Assembly: GCA_002725175.2 (NCBI GenBank)
Contig: PBQX02000108.1
Coordinates: forward strand, 1-64,000
Source of the DNA: CACKLF01 sp002725175
GTDB lineage: Bacteria; Pseudomonadota; Alphaproteobacteria; Rhodobacterales; Rhodobacteraceae
Reading direction: 5' to 3'
Length of the DNA stretch: 64,000 bases
A program made the translations under genes and the position numbers. Positions 51,690 to 60,500 of the stretch are shown here, piece after piece. A model generated the notes under the pieces. The model worked only from the letters and a program-made list of their open reading frames with translations, was not told the DNA's origin and searched no databases. How positions within the stretch are numbered: position 1 is the first letter of the stretch; each line of letters begins with the position of its first letter.

Positions 51690-53030
51690 ATGAAACTTGT
51701 TGTTACTCTTTTTTTAGCCGTATTTATAGTTTTACTAATTATGAGTACAGTGTATTCTACAAATAAGGTTCACACATCACTAAATGATTATTATATACAA
51801 AAAAACACGACATTACATTCATCCGGAAAAAATAAAAAATCAGATTCGCCTAAATACGGTGAATCTACTGGATATGTACAATCTTATGTTTCTCCGAGTG
51901 CAACTATCGTTAATACTGCACCTGCCGATTCAAGAGGTGTAGAATTAGTTAAATCATTTTCATTAGACAATTCATGGAAAAATAGAAAGTACCAACATCT
52001 TTACAATACTGGAATAGTAAGTAGCCCAAGTCCAATGATTTCAACCATCGGTAGTAGCACACCAAGTTCAATATCCACTAGTTCTTCCACGAGCCCTAGC
52101 CCCACGAGCGCGAGCTCCGCGCAAGCCGCCGCGAGCTCAATATCAAAGTGCGAATCCAGCTCATCCATCAAAAAATGTTATGGATGTGATAAAACACCAC
52201 CATTGGCCACATGTTCCAAGGTTCCTTCTAATAGATGTCAAAAAGGTAGATATGTTTGCAAGAATGGTAATGTTGATAGTAGTAAAAAATGTTCTAAGAA
52301 AGACAGAATTTACTGTAAATGGAATGGTGACGAATGTGTTGACGACTGTATCGGCGGTGGCGCCGAAGGCAGCGACGCCACCTCGCCCTCGCCTACTCCG
52401 TCGTCTACTCCGTCGCCATCGCCAGCCTCAGAATCGGATTCATCACAAGGTTGCTCAGGACTTAGTGGAGTTGAGCTCGAGAATTGCTTAGAAGAACAAT
52501 GGGAAAATGAAGATGATGGCGAATCAGCTCCCGAGCCAGCTCCAGAACCGGCATCTGAAGAAGAGTCTGAAGAAGAGTCTGAAGAAGAGTCTGAAGAAGA
52601 ATCTGAAGAAGAGTCTGAAGAAGAGTCTGAAGACGAGCCATCCTCCGCACCACCAGCAGATTATAGCAATGGTTGTTATTCCTCTGCCGTCCCAGAGGAT
52701 ATGACGGAAGATGAATGGAAAGACCAGAGCTGGTGGAGAAGAGATGCTGGTGGTGTATACGCGGCATGTGAATGGAAATCAGGAAAGTGTCAGGAGACCG
52801 GAGACGAGTATACTCACGACCAGGTCTTCAGATGGAACTCGAAGAAAGGCAAGTTCTCGCATAGGGAAATAGATGGCTTGAAATTTAGACACTGGAAAGG
52901 GGCGGACCCCAACCGGATCGTTCAATGCGATGATCTCACGAGCAAAGGGGAAAGTGATTGTGATAAGACTTATAAAGATGAATTGCGTGTTGTTAAAAAG
53001 GATGGTATGGACGAAGAAGATAAATGTTAA
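51690..53030 (+). CDS. Anchored Cys/acidic-repeat protein (paralogue 1)
   Basis: The protein has 446 residues. A signal anchor (VVTLFLAVFIVLLIMSTVYS) is followed by STNKVHTSLNDYYIQKN and PKYGESTGYVQSY, both shared with the next gene. A Ser/Thr-rich part and a Cys-rich module come next (SIKKCYGCDKTPPLATCSK; KCSKKDRIYCKWNGDECVDDC). Then GVELENCLEEQWENED, then an E-E-S-E-E acidic array (about 288-315). A Trp/Cys-containing domain closes it. It is probably displayed on the virion or host surface; the disulfide-like Cys spacing is consistent with extracellular or virion oxidation (inference). GC-rich patches encode Ala/Pro/Ser stretches. Confidence 0.75.
   Translation: MKLVVTLFLAVFIVLLIMSTVYSTNKVHTSLNDYYIQKNTTLHSSGKNKKSDSPKYGESTGYVQSYVSPSATIVNTAPADSRGVELVKSFSLDNSWKNRKYQHLYNTGIVSSPSPMISTIGSSTPSSISTSSSTSPSPTSASSAQAAASSISKCESSSSIKKCYGCDKTPPLATCSKVPSNRCQKGRYVCKNGNVDSSKKCSKKDRIYCKWNGDECVDDCIGGGAEGSDATSPSPTPSSTPSPSPASESDSSQGCSGLSGVELENCLEEQWENEDDGESAPEPAPEPASEEESEEESEEESEEESEEESEEESEDEPSSAPPADYSNGCYSSAVPEDMTEDEWKDQSWWRRDAGGVYAACEWKSGKCQETGDEYTHDQVFRWNSKKGKFSHREIDGLKFRHWKGADPNRIVQCDDLTSKGESDCDKTYKDELRVVKKDGMDEEDKC
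52550..52632 (+). repeat. Glu/Ser coding repeat (EESE units)
   Basis: Tandem 12-base units GAAGAAGAGTCT-like encode E-E-S-E in the anchored protein. Seven near-identical copies run from about 52550, with one GAATCT variant and one ending GACGAG. Probably length-variable by slippage. Confidence 0.85.
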
Positions 53031-53081
53031 CGCCGCATGCGTATCTCTAGTGCTTGTAAGAAATAAAGTTGCATTATACTA

Positions 53082-53765
53082 ATGAATATTCTACCTACAC
53101 TTTTATTAGCATCATTCATTATCATAATGATAATGACCATGTACTTTTCCACAAATAAAGTTCACTCTGTGTTAGGTAACTATTATACTAAAAAAAATAC
53201 AAAAAAATATTCGTCTGGGAAAAAGCCAAAAGAACCGGAACCAAAATATGGTGAATCTACTGGTTTTCTTCAAGTATATACCCAACCTAGTTCTAGTCCG
53301 AGGCCGAGGCGGCGGCGTCGACGGCGCGCCCATGTGAACGCCATCCGCGCCGGAGACCGCACAAGACGCCGACTCCGGCGTGGCGAGGCCTCCAACAAAG
53401 GTATACCCGGTAGATCCTATGGAGGTCCTTGGAATGAAAAATTAGGACCCACACGTGGCAATAATGATGAAAACGCTTTAGAAGATACTTGGGAAAACGC
53501 CGCCGACACCGTCGACACCGTCGCCGCCGAAAACGCTTTAGAAGATACTTGGGAAGACGAAGGTGATGATGCCGCCGACGCCGTCGACGAAAACGCTTTA
53601 GAAGATACTTGGGAGGAGGAGGAGGAAGGCGACGTCGCCGCCGCGACCGATGCGGGGGTGTGTGACGAAAATTGCATGGAAGATGCTTGGGAAGATTTAG
53701 AAGAGGGGTTTGCTGTCAGTAGCTTAGGCCGTCTTCCTAGACCAGGTCGTATCATTGCACCATAA
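53082..53765 (+). CDS. Anchored acidic-repeat protein (paralogue 2)
   Basis: The protein has 227 residues. The anchor and following block (STNKVHSVLGNYYTKKN; PKYGESTGFLQVYTQP) repeat those of the upstream paralogue. A GC-rich Arg-rich stretch (PRPRRRRRRRA) follows. Then come three copies of ENALEDTWE and one ENCMEDAWED, equivalent to the single ENCLEEQWENED of paralogue 1. The repeat units look like linear binding motifs (acidic with a Trp). No enzyme domain. It was generated by tandem duplication, and this copy has amplified the short motif. Confidence 0.75.
   Translation: MNILPTLLLASFIIIMIMTMYFSTNKVHSVLGNYYTKKNTKKYSSGKKPKEPEPKYGESTGFLQVYTQPSSSPRPRRRRRRRAHVNAIRAGDRTRRRLRRGEASNKGIPGRSYGGPWNEKLGPTRGNNDENALEDTWENAADTVDTVAAENALEDTWEDEGDDAADAVDENALEDTWEEEEEGDVAAATDAGVCDENCMEDAWEDLEEGFAVSSLGRLPRPGRIIAP
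53469..53700 (+). repeat. ENALEDTWE motif array
   Basis: Copies begin near 53469, 53532, 53589 and (as ENCMEDAWED) 53673. Three share the almost identical DNA string GAAAACGCTTTAGAAGATAC, separated by GC-rich Ala/Asp/Val spacers of unequal length. This is repeated copying of a short acidic Trp motif within one gene. Confidence 0.85.
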
Positions 53766-53778
53766 TAAACATCCTTTA

Positions 53779-54771
53779 TCAATCCAATTTGCCTAATAAC
53801 CTCCGTCGTCGTGCTCTTCCAGCACGACCACCAGTTCTAGATACTTTGCCTGCACTCACTTCTTCAATATTTTTAAAACTTAACATACATTCGGACTTAA
53901 TTATATAACTATTATCTATTTTCCAAGTATTAAGCACTTTGCGCAATCCCTTAATTTTAATATTTCCTACTTCACTCACAACATAGGGTTTATTATATAA
54001 TATTATTGTATTGTTTCCATTAGCCAGTTGGGATAATTTTCGCCATTTATTCATTTTTCTAGTTGCAGAAGTCGAAATATGCTTAAAAAATTTCATTGTA
54101 CATATTTTCAATACATTATTAATCAACCTTTTGATGGATTTAAAACATAAAGATGCTATTGATTCCTGATTAATAATAGGAAATAAAGATGTAGATTCAT
54201 CAATATCTATTAGTTTTACTAACGGTTCTGGATTTGTAGAGGCGGCCCCATATATTGATTTATAATGTGAATAAGTGTTACTAATTCCTAAAGCATCTTT
54301 TTTTTTTATTGTCAAGAATATACAACTTAAAGAAATACTCGCATTTTTTGCAATTAAATGTATATTACCGCCAATACCATATCTTGAATGCTTTGTATAC
54401 CACTTCCCAAATACATCTATTATTTTATTGCCATGAATGTCTAATATATTTACATATGCTTCACCATTAATATCTAATAACCAATCAAATCGTAAATTAC
54501 TTGTTTTCACAACAAACATTTTTTTAATAACACCAACGGGCGGCGTCGGCCGCGGCGCGACGGCGCTATCGGCGCGCGACACCAATAGTTCTTTTTCTAA
54601 TATACTCGCTTCTGCTCTTAACTTTGCAGCTTCTGCTCTATACTTTTCAGATTGAGCTAGTAATTTTTTTTCTAATAATTCGGATAACTTCACCGGATTA
54701 ATATATGGACTTGTATAAATTAGTTGGTTAGATAATCTAATTAGCCCGAAAAAAAATATATACCATCGCAT
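53779..54771 (-). CDS. Secreted/organelle-type protein with EAAKLRAEA coiled coil
   Basis: The protein has 330 residues. A hydrophobic leader (WYIFFFGLIRLSNQLIYT) precedes a coiled coil (KLSELLEKKLLAQSEKYRAEAAKLRAEAS, about 28-60). That kind of coiled coil after a signal peptide occurs in plastid-targeted proteins of secondary algae. A GC-rich linker comes next, then a beta-rich domain (SNLRFDWLLDINGEAYVNILDI; NIHLIAKNASISLSC). The C-terminal is Arg-rich (GGRAGRARRRRLL). I do not recognise the middle domain. It may be host-derived and targeted to an organelle (inference). Confidence 0.65.
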   Translation of the reverse strand: MRWYIFFFGLIRLSNQLIYTSPYINPVKLSELLEKKLLAQSEKYRAEAAKLRAEASILEKELLVSRADSAVAPRPTPPVGVIKKMFVVKTSNLRFDWLLDINGEAYVNILDIHGNKIIDVFGKWYTKHSRYGIGGNIHLIAKNASISLSCIFLTIKKKDALGISNTYSHYKSIYGAASTNPEPLVKLIDIDESTSLFPIINQESIASLCFKSIKRLINNVLKICTMKFFKHISTSATRKMNKWRKLSQLANGNNTIILYNKPYVVSEVGNIKIKGLRKVLNTWKIDNSYIIKSECMLSFKNIEEVSAGKVSRTGGRAGRARRRRLLGKLD

Positions 54772-54806
54772 TATTAATCACTTTATAATTTAATACTTAA
54801 CATATT

Positions 54807-55307
54807 ATGTATAGAATGATGCGAAAATTCTTATTATTACTATTAATTCATATGTCACACACATTTAGTGAACCATTCCTTAGGTATACAACTCCTCAAA
54901 TTATAGAACATTTTAATCCATTTATAACACATACATCTAAAAAAATTAGAAATAATCAATATGGAACAAAAGAAAGAGAATTTTGGCAAAAATCAAATAG
55001 AAACATACATTCTGCAATTAAATATGCAAAGTTAAGAAATGACAAGTGTCTTTATCTTGGATGGATACCATCGCCGCATCATACACAACCACTCATGTAT
55101 ATATTCTTAGATATAGAATCGACTAATATATTACAAATTACTCATATTATTCAAAATCCATGTATTGAAATACAAGTCGATTTTTCATTATTTAAAAATA
55201 ACTTAATAGAATTTACCGATAATATTGGTATTTATTTAGATATATCCCAATTAAAAGACTATGATGAAGGACGATGGTATTTGGATTTTATACATTCGCG
55301 TTCTTGA
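54807..55307 (+). CDS. Small secreted protein of the GRWY family (paralogue of 5159-5683)
   Basis: The protein has 166 residues. The signal peptide MMRKFLLLLLIHMSHTFS is followed by motifs NDKCLYLGWIPSPHH, YIFLDIES and LKDYDEGRWYLDFIHS, matching the protein at 5159-5683. The Cys, two Trp and DxGRWY residues are conserved between copies, so a fold or active site may depend on them. No named family is recalled. It is divergent from 53779-54771 by 35 bases and its stop is one base from the convergent SDHB stop. Confidence 0.75.
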   Translation: MYRMMRKFLLLLLIHMSHTFSEPFLRYTTPQIIEHFNPFITHTSKKIRNNQYGTKEREFWQKSNRNIHSAIKYAKLRNDKCLYLGWIPSPHHTQPLMYIFLDIESTNILQITHIIQNPCIEIQVDFSLFKNNLIEFTDNIGIYLDISQLKDYDEGRWYLDFIHSRS

Positions 55308-55308
55308 G

Positions 55309-56010
55309 CTACAACTCTGCAGCAGCTTTTTTTAATCTACCAATGGCTTGCGCAGGATTTAAACCTTTAGGGCAGGTGTTTGAACAATTCATTATTGTTT
55401 TACATCTATATAACTTCATCGCATCATTAACATATCTTAAACGTTCATTAGTATTTTCATCTCTTGAATCAGAAATCCATCGAAATGCTTGCATTAATAC
55501 CGCAGGGCCTAAATATCCATTTTCACTATTCCACCAATAACTAGGACAGCTCGTAGAGCAACATGCACATAAAATACACTCATACATACCATCTAATTTT
55601 TTTCTATCTTCTATGCTTTGATAGTTTTCATTTTTGTCTAACTTCTTTGAACTATGTAACCATGGTTTTATTTCTTTATATTGTTTGTAAAATGTTTTCA
55701 TATCTGGGACTAAATCACAAATAATTGGCATATGAGGAAGTGGATAAATTACTATTTTTTCAGTAATCGGAGTTAAACACGCTAAGTTATTTCTCCCATT
55801 TATATTCATAGCACATGAACCACATATACCTTCTCGACAACTTCTTCTAAAACTCAAGGATTTATCAATATTATTTTTAATATAAATTAGACCATCTAAA
55901 ACCATTGGTCCACATTCTTTTTTTTCAAAAATAAAATCCATCATCCTTTGTGGATTGTTTGGTCGTTTTCTATATATTCTAAATAATGTTTTCCCAGTCC
56001 TAGATACCAT
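55309..56010 (-). CDS. SDHB: Succinate dehydrogenase iron-sulfur subunit (SDHB)
   Basis: The protein has 233 residues. All three cluster sites are complete: 2Fe-2S C58/C63/C66/C78 (SCREGICGSC...NLAC); 4Fe-4S C145/C148/C151 with C155 (ECILCACCSTSC); 3Fe-4S C203/C209 (YRCKTIMNC) with C213 (NTCPKGLNP). SDHB relays electrons from the SDHA flavin to ubiquinone in complex II. No obvious mitochondrial presequence precedes the domain, unlike host SDHB. No SDHA or canonical SDHC/D lies in this window. The next gene upstream encodes a small membrane protein. Viral SDH genes have been reported in some algal giant viruses. Confidence 0.95.
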   Translation of the reverse strand: MVSRTGKTLFRIYRKRPNNPQRMMDFIFEKKECGPMVLDGLIYIKNNIDKSLSFRRSCREGICGSCAMNINGRNNLACLTPITEKIVIYPLPHMPIICDLVPDMKTFYKQYKEIKPWLHSSKKLDKNENYQSIEDRKKLDGMYECILCACCSTSCPSYWWNSENGYLGPAVLMQAFRWISDSRDENTNERLRYVNDAMKLYRCKTIMNCSNTCPKGLNPAQAIGRLKKAAAEL

Positions 56011-56026
56011 TATATTTCTGTATCTA

Positions 56027-56221
56027 TTATACTTTTATTTTTGTAAATAAATATTCATATATTTTTATTATTGCATTGTCAAATACAGGAATCGTCTGCA
56101 TTATTATGAATCCCACGTTAAATACAAATACACATACTATTATATTAGATACAGAACTTAAAATACCTTTATCAGTAATGCCATGGTAACGGTGGCGAGG
56201 ACGCATAAACAGATTATACAA
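56027..56221 (-). CDS. Small one-span membrane protein upstream of SDHB
   Basis: The protein has 64 residues with one clear span (about 24-44, VSNIIVCVFVFNVGFIIMQTI). The basic N-terminus RPRHRYHGITDKG ends with a stretch loosely like the RxxHRxxG start of SDHC-type anchors, but the protein is too short for the usual three-span subunit. The stop is 16 bases before the SDHB start, so co-transcription is likely. It might be a reduced complex II anchor or an unrelated virion peptide. Confidence 0.5.
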   Translation of the reverse strand: MYNLFMRPRHRYHGITDKGILSSVSNIIVCVFVFNVGFIIMQTIPVFDNAIIKIYEYLFTKIKV

Positions 56222-56274
56222 TTTTTTGTTAAATATATTTATATAACATTATAAAATATAGTTTCAGTAATAAA

Positions 56275-56532
56275 ATGAATAATACTAGTAAATACAAAGT
56301 AGGAGACCACGCCATCTATGTAACTGATAATAAAGAACAAATTATAATTATTGATTCTATAGAACCAAATCATAAATACAAATATTATTATGGATTAGAA
56401 GGGTATCACGAAGGATACGTAAAAGAATGTTATTTACGCGAATTATCTACTAAAGAACACGATTTACTAAAAAATAAATGCTACTATCAATTACCAAGAG
56501 ACTTCTACGATAAACCACCATTTTCTGATTAA
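56275..56532 (+). CDS. Small SH3/Tudor-like protein
   Basis: The protein has 85 residues. KVGDHAIYVTDNKEQIIIIDSIEPNHKYKYYYGLEGY has the alternating strands of an SH3-like or Tudor barrel (YxVGDxVxxxxxxxxxxxVxxI). A helical basic tail follows. No ligand pocket can be assigned. It diverges from the 56027-56221 gene across 53 bases. Confidence 0.6.
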   Translation: MNNTSKYKVGDHAIYVTDNKEQIIIIDSIEPNHKYKYYYGLEGYHEGYVKECYLRELSTKEHDLLKNKCYYQLPRDFYDKPPFSD

Positions 56533-56555
56533 ACATAATTTTATAATAAATAGTA

Positions 56556-56837
56556 ATGAAATTAATCAAATGGCTAGCATTCACGGCAGCAGCACAACAA
56601 AATATAACAAGAGACTTTAAACCACGAGTTTATACTAGAATTACAATAAATCATGTCGAATCTCGTGTTCGAGATTTTCTAATGGAAAATAATATTAATA
56701 ACTGTTATCAATTCTTAGAGGACAATTCACACATGATATTAAAATGTTGGGGTGGTGATTTTTGGGAAAAAAAACAGTTATTCGAAGTTGATATTATTGT
56801 TAGGAAGGAATATCTTTCTAACAAAATTACATATTAA
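56556..56837 (+). CDS. Small hypothetical protein
   Basis: The protein has 93 residues. MKLIKWLAFTAAAQQNITRDFK is a weakly hydrophobic start. The rest (RVRDFLMENNINNCYQFLEDNSHMILKCW) is helical, with paired Trp/Cys. No known domain. It follows the SH3-like gene after 23 bases, so probably co-transcribed. Confidence 0.55.
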   Translation: MKLIKWLAFTAAAQQNITRDFKPRVYTRITINHVESRVRDFLMENNINNCYQFLEDNSHMILKCWGGDFWEKKQLFEVDIIVRKEYLSNKITY

Positions 56838-56838
56838 C

Positions 56839-57516
56839 TTAGCGCCTTCGCTTTGTTTTGCGCTTTTTTTTTCTCAGTAACCGTTTCCTCTTCATCGTTC
56901 GTGTCGCCCGCGTGCGACGTCGCCTTCCTCCAAAAGGAATCATTTTTTTTGCTTTTTCATTTCTTTGTCTAACTAATCTATCGCGCAACTGTTCGCTATG
57001 CATTAATCTTGTTGGGCTGTTACGTCCTTCTTCTTCAGCCGTTTGTGGTCTATCCTCGAGCGCAACTAATGTCTCGCCATCGACTGTCTCAAATCCTTTT
57101 TTTATAACGTTACCAGAATCATCCTTTTTTAATTCCATCTGTTCGACACCATGGTCAAGAGCAGCGTATCCAACCCTCCGGACCGGTCCAAATTGCCTAT
57201 GGTGATCACCTGGATGATGCCCGAGGCCTTCGACTTCATCATTAATTGGAAGACGTCCATATCTATCCGATTTTGGACGGTCTAACAACAATGTCGCATC
57301 AGATTCTTTTTCTGGTTTGTATTCTATCTTTACATTTATTCTGCTCGGCCTTCGCGGCCGCGCCGTCGGCGACGCCTCGGCTTCATCTTTTATAACTTTA
57401 AAATATTTTGTGTCAAGATTTGGTCTTTTTAATAGTCGGGCACCGTCGGCCACCGCAACATTCTCTTCATAACTATCATCACTTATTAATGTTTCTGTTG
57501 AATCTTTTTTTTCCAT
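56839..57516 (-). CDS. Basic-tail protein
   Basis: The protein has 225 residues and is mostly disordered and acidic at the N-terminus. A VKKGFETVDGET-like hydrophilic middle is followed by a C-terminal Arg/Lys-rich end (RRRRTRATRTMKRKRLLRKKKRKTKRRR split over two runs). Such basic tails bind DNA or act as nuclear-localisation signals, and they are typical of giant-virus DNA-packaging or core proteins. GC-rich patches encode Ala/Arg/Asp stretches. No fold recognised. Confidence 0.65.
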   Translation of the reverse strand: MEKKDSTETLISDDSYEENVAVADGARLLKRPNLDTKYFKVIKDEAEASPTARPRRPSRINVKIEYKPEKESDATLLLDRPKSDRYGRLPINDEVEGLGHHPGDHHRQFGPVRRVGYAALDHGVEQMELKKDDSGNVIKKGFETVDGETLVALEDRPQTAEEEGRNSPTRLMHSEQLRDRLVRQRNEKAKKMIPFGGRRRRTRATRTMKRKRLLRKKKRKTKRRR

Positions 57517-57593
57517 TACTTAAAAATTTATTATTTTTAACATATTATAAATTGGATACATCAAATTTGGGCCGACGTTATTGACGACGAGGC

Positions 57594-60500
57594 CTAGGAG
57601 TCACCAGGCTCAATAAAATCAATTGTTATTGATGATTGATTTCCCATCAATATATTTCCTCCACTAAAATTACCAATATATTGACCCAAAACTATTTCTG
57701 ATCCCGAGCCGCCATCACTCTCGCGTGTGTAATCATCATTTTTAGTTAACATTTCTTCAAATATACCATGTTTACTATAATTCCAAAACACTTTTTCAGA
57801 CTGCGATGCCTGCAGCTGCGCGAACGCGGCAACGAAGCCGCCGCCGGCTTTAAATATACAACTATTTTCTTCTTCAGTCTCTGCTAATGCTATTGTTTCA
57901 GTATCATTAATACATGTATTAAATACTTTTATATTATGTATTTTTCCCTCAAATTTTGAATATAAGGCTTCGGTGTGCCGGGCTGCCCCTATTATAAAAC
58001 CAGTACCTTCACCAGATCCAGTATCTAAGGGTGCTTGCTGGCCGTTGTGTGTGTGAGGAACCAATTCCTTACTCCAGTCTCCAGTTTCCGGGTCCTTTAC
58101 AAATAGATGAGCTAGTCCGGAACCATCAATTTCTTCATAACTTACTGCTATTGTAGTTCTAACTCCTTCCTGTACTACTGAACTAGTAGTTTCTGGATTA
58201 CTAGACCAACCCTGAACTGATAATTTATACCCAGCCCCAGCAGTGTCGTCAGAATCAGACCAGTCGCCATTGTATCGAAGGTGAACATTATATCCTGCCT
58301 GCGCCAGCTGCCCAGTACCATAAAAACATATAGGTCTTAAATTTACATGTTTATAGGGGTGCGACGACGCGACATCTGATTCATAAGCGGTTATAGTAGC
58401 CATGATTGTACGAGCATTATTACCAGTTATTCCAGCATCACTTGTATTGAAATCATCACTTAAGTCAATATGATGATTTAAATCAAAATCAATAATAGAA
58501 TCACTATTAAACACTATAGTGGATTCATCAAATATGGTAGCACAAATATACCATTTTCCAGTATGAGTAGTGGTGAACTCACGCTTCAGAACATTGTCTA
58601 CATAAAAATATACTTTTGATTCTTCCGCATTTGCTATAATTTTTAGTTTTTTACCAATAAAATCGTAATCGCTTTGTGACTCATACGATACAATGTCCGC
58701 GTCGTCTCCGCAGTATGCTATTTTATCGTTTTGGTGAAAGAAATATAATTCTTTATCATTATACGCCTCTGAATCCACGGAATCACTGTTATTTAACGTA
58801 AAACCATTACTAGAAAGGTCAGCACTACTTATGCCAACGGACCTCTTCGTTGAATATCCAGAAAGAGTAAAACTTACACCAGTATATATATTAGAACTTG
58901 TTTGGAATGAATAATCTACATTTGTCCATTCGATTTGTGGATCGGCGGCGTCATTGTGACTATTATTACCAATAATGGTATAATTTTGTGAATCCCAGTA
59001 ATAGTGTTTCCCTATTATTGTATCTATTATTGGCATTCTGGTAATGGCACTGTCACCACTGTCTCGTTGTTTTCCAAAATACTTAATTTCGGCTACTGAA
59101 CAGCGGGGGCCACGAGTAGCTGATACAACTAAAGCAAATTGCTTGTAATAATCGTTGATTGTGTGTGGAATAAACGAACTACCTCCGCCATTTGTTTCAT
59201 CATTTATATTTGCATCTGTTTTATTTAATAATTCGAACCAAGTAGAACCGTCATTTGATGCCAAAACTTTAAAATCCTTTGGAGCGTTAACACGATTATC
59301 CCAAACGGTAGTCCCGTCGTCCTCGATATCCCTTGCAGTAATGTGAACCGAAGTCAGTTTTATATAGTGTGGAAGTTCCAATGAAATCCATTCCCCGGAT
59401 ACATCTCCGAGACTGCTAGAACCTTGGTAAACTCCAGACGAGTACAAACCTGTTGACGTACACATCCAATAATCTTGACCGACACGATTTTTGTTAAACG
59501 CATGCCAAGGCGCCCTTCCAGCGTGAGTTGAACTTGCAGTAGTCACGTAACCATACGAGTCATCACTAGTAAGAGCTATTTCAGGATATTCATTCGCTTC
59601 CGAGGGCCAATTCAGGACACAACTACCTCTAAGTTGTTTATTATTATAAATATTACTTAATTCATTTTGAGTAATATATCGAGGAATAGATGGGTAATTT
59701 CCTATAAACTCCAACTCAGAAAGTGCGGTAGTCGTCCCACCATTTGTTCTTATTACTACAAGAGACAAAGATACATAAGCTTTAGTAAGGGTTGGCAAAT
59801 AATATGTATTTCCCGTTTCAGAATATGTTGTTTGTTCTGTTATTGCGTAAATCTCATCCCATTCTCCAGTTAAGGTTTCTCTACCATATATTTTCCAATC
59901 TCTTGGGGCATCAGTCATTGTTGAACCATCCGCAGAGAAGCGATGAAGCTTCACTGCTGCACAGTGCACTGCCAATGGCATATTCAAAATAACATATTCA
60001 CCATTATCAGTTTGTCCACCAGTGGTGTTGTCTCCCAAATTGGATGGATTACTGGTTGTATAAATACCACTGGTTCCAGTATAGCGCCCAGTTCCACATA
60101 CCCATTTATTAGTTGTAGTTGTATCAATTCCGTCAAAACAATGAAAAGCGTTGTATGTATAGTCGTTCTCCGGGTAAACGCTCGAAGCTTCACACGAATA
60201 ACCGCTTTCGTATTCGTCATCTGAATTCATACTTATTGTAGGTTCGCTATGTGTGACTTCGCCATTCGACGCCGATGCAGATGCTATGTAATCTGGATTT
60301 AAACCAGTATTGACAATTTTACCAGAATATGGAATGTATGCACCATTTTCATTAATTCTACACAAATAGGTGTCCACAAATTCATCTCCGACACCCCTGG
60401 GTTCTTCGAGTAAACTACCCACTATATAACTATTTGTAATATTATCATAAGTTGCAAAGTCGATGGCCATGGTGCCTTCGTGAATCGAAGATATGCTGCC

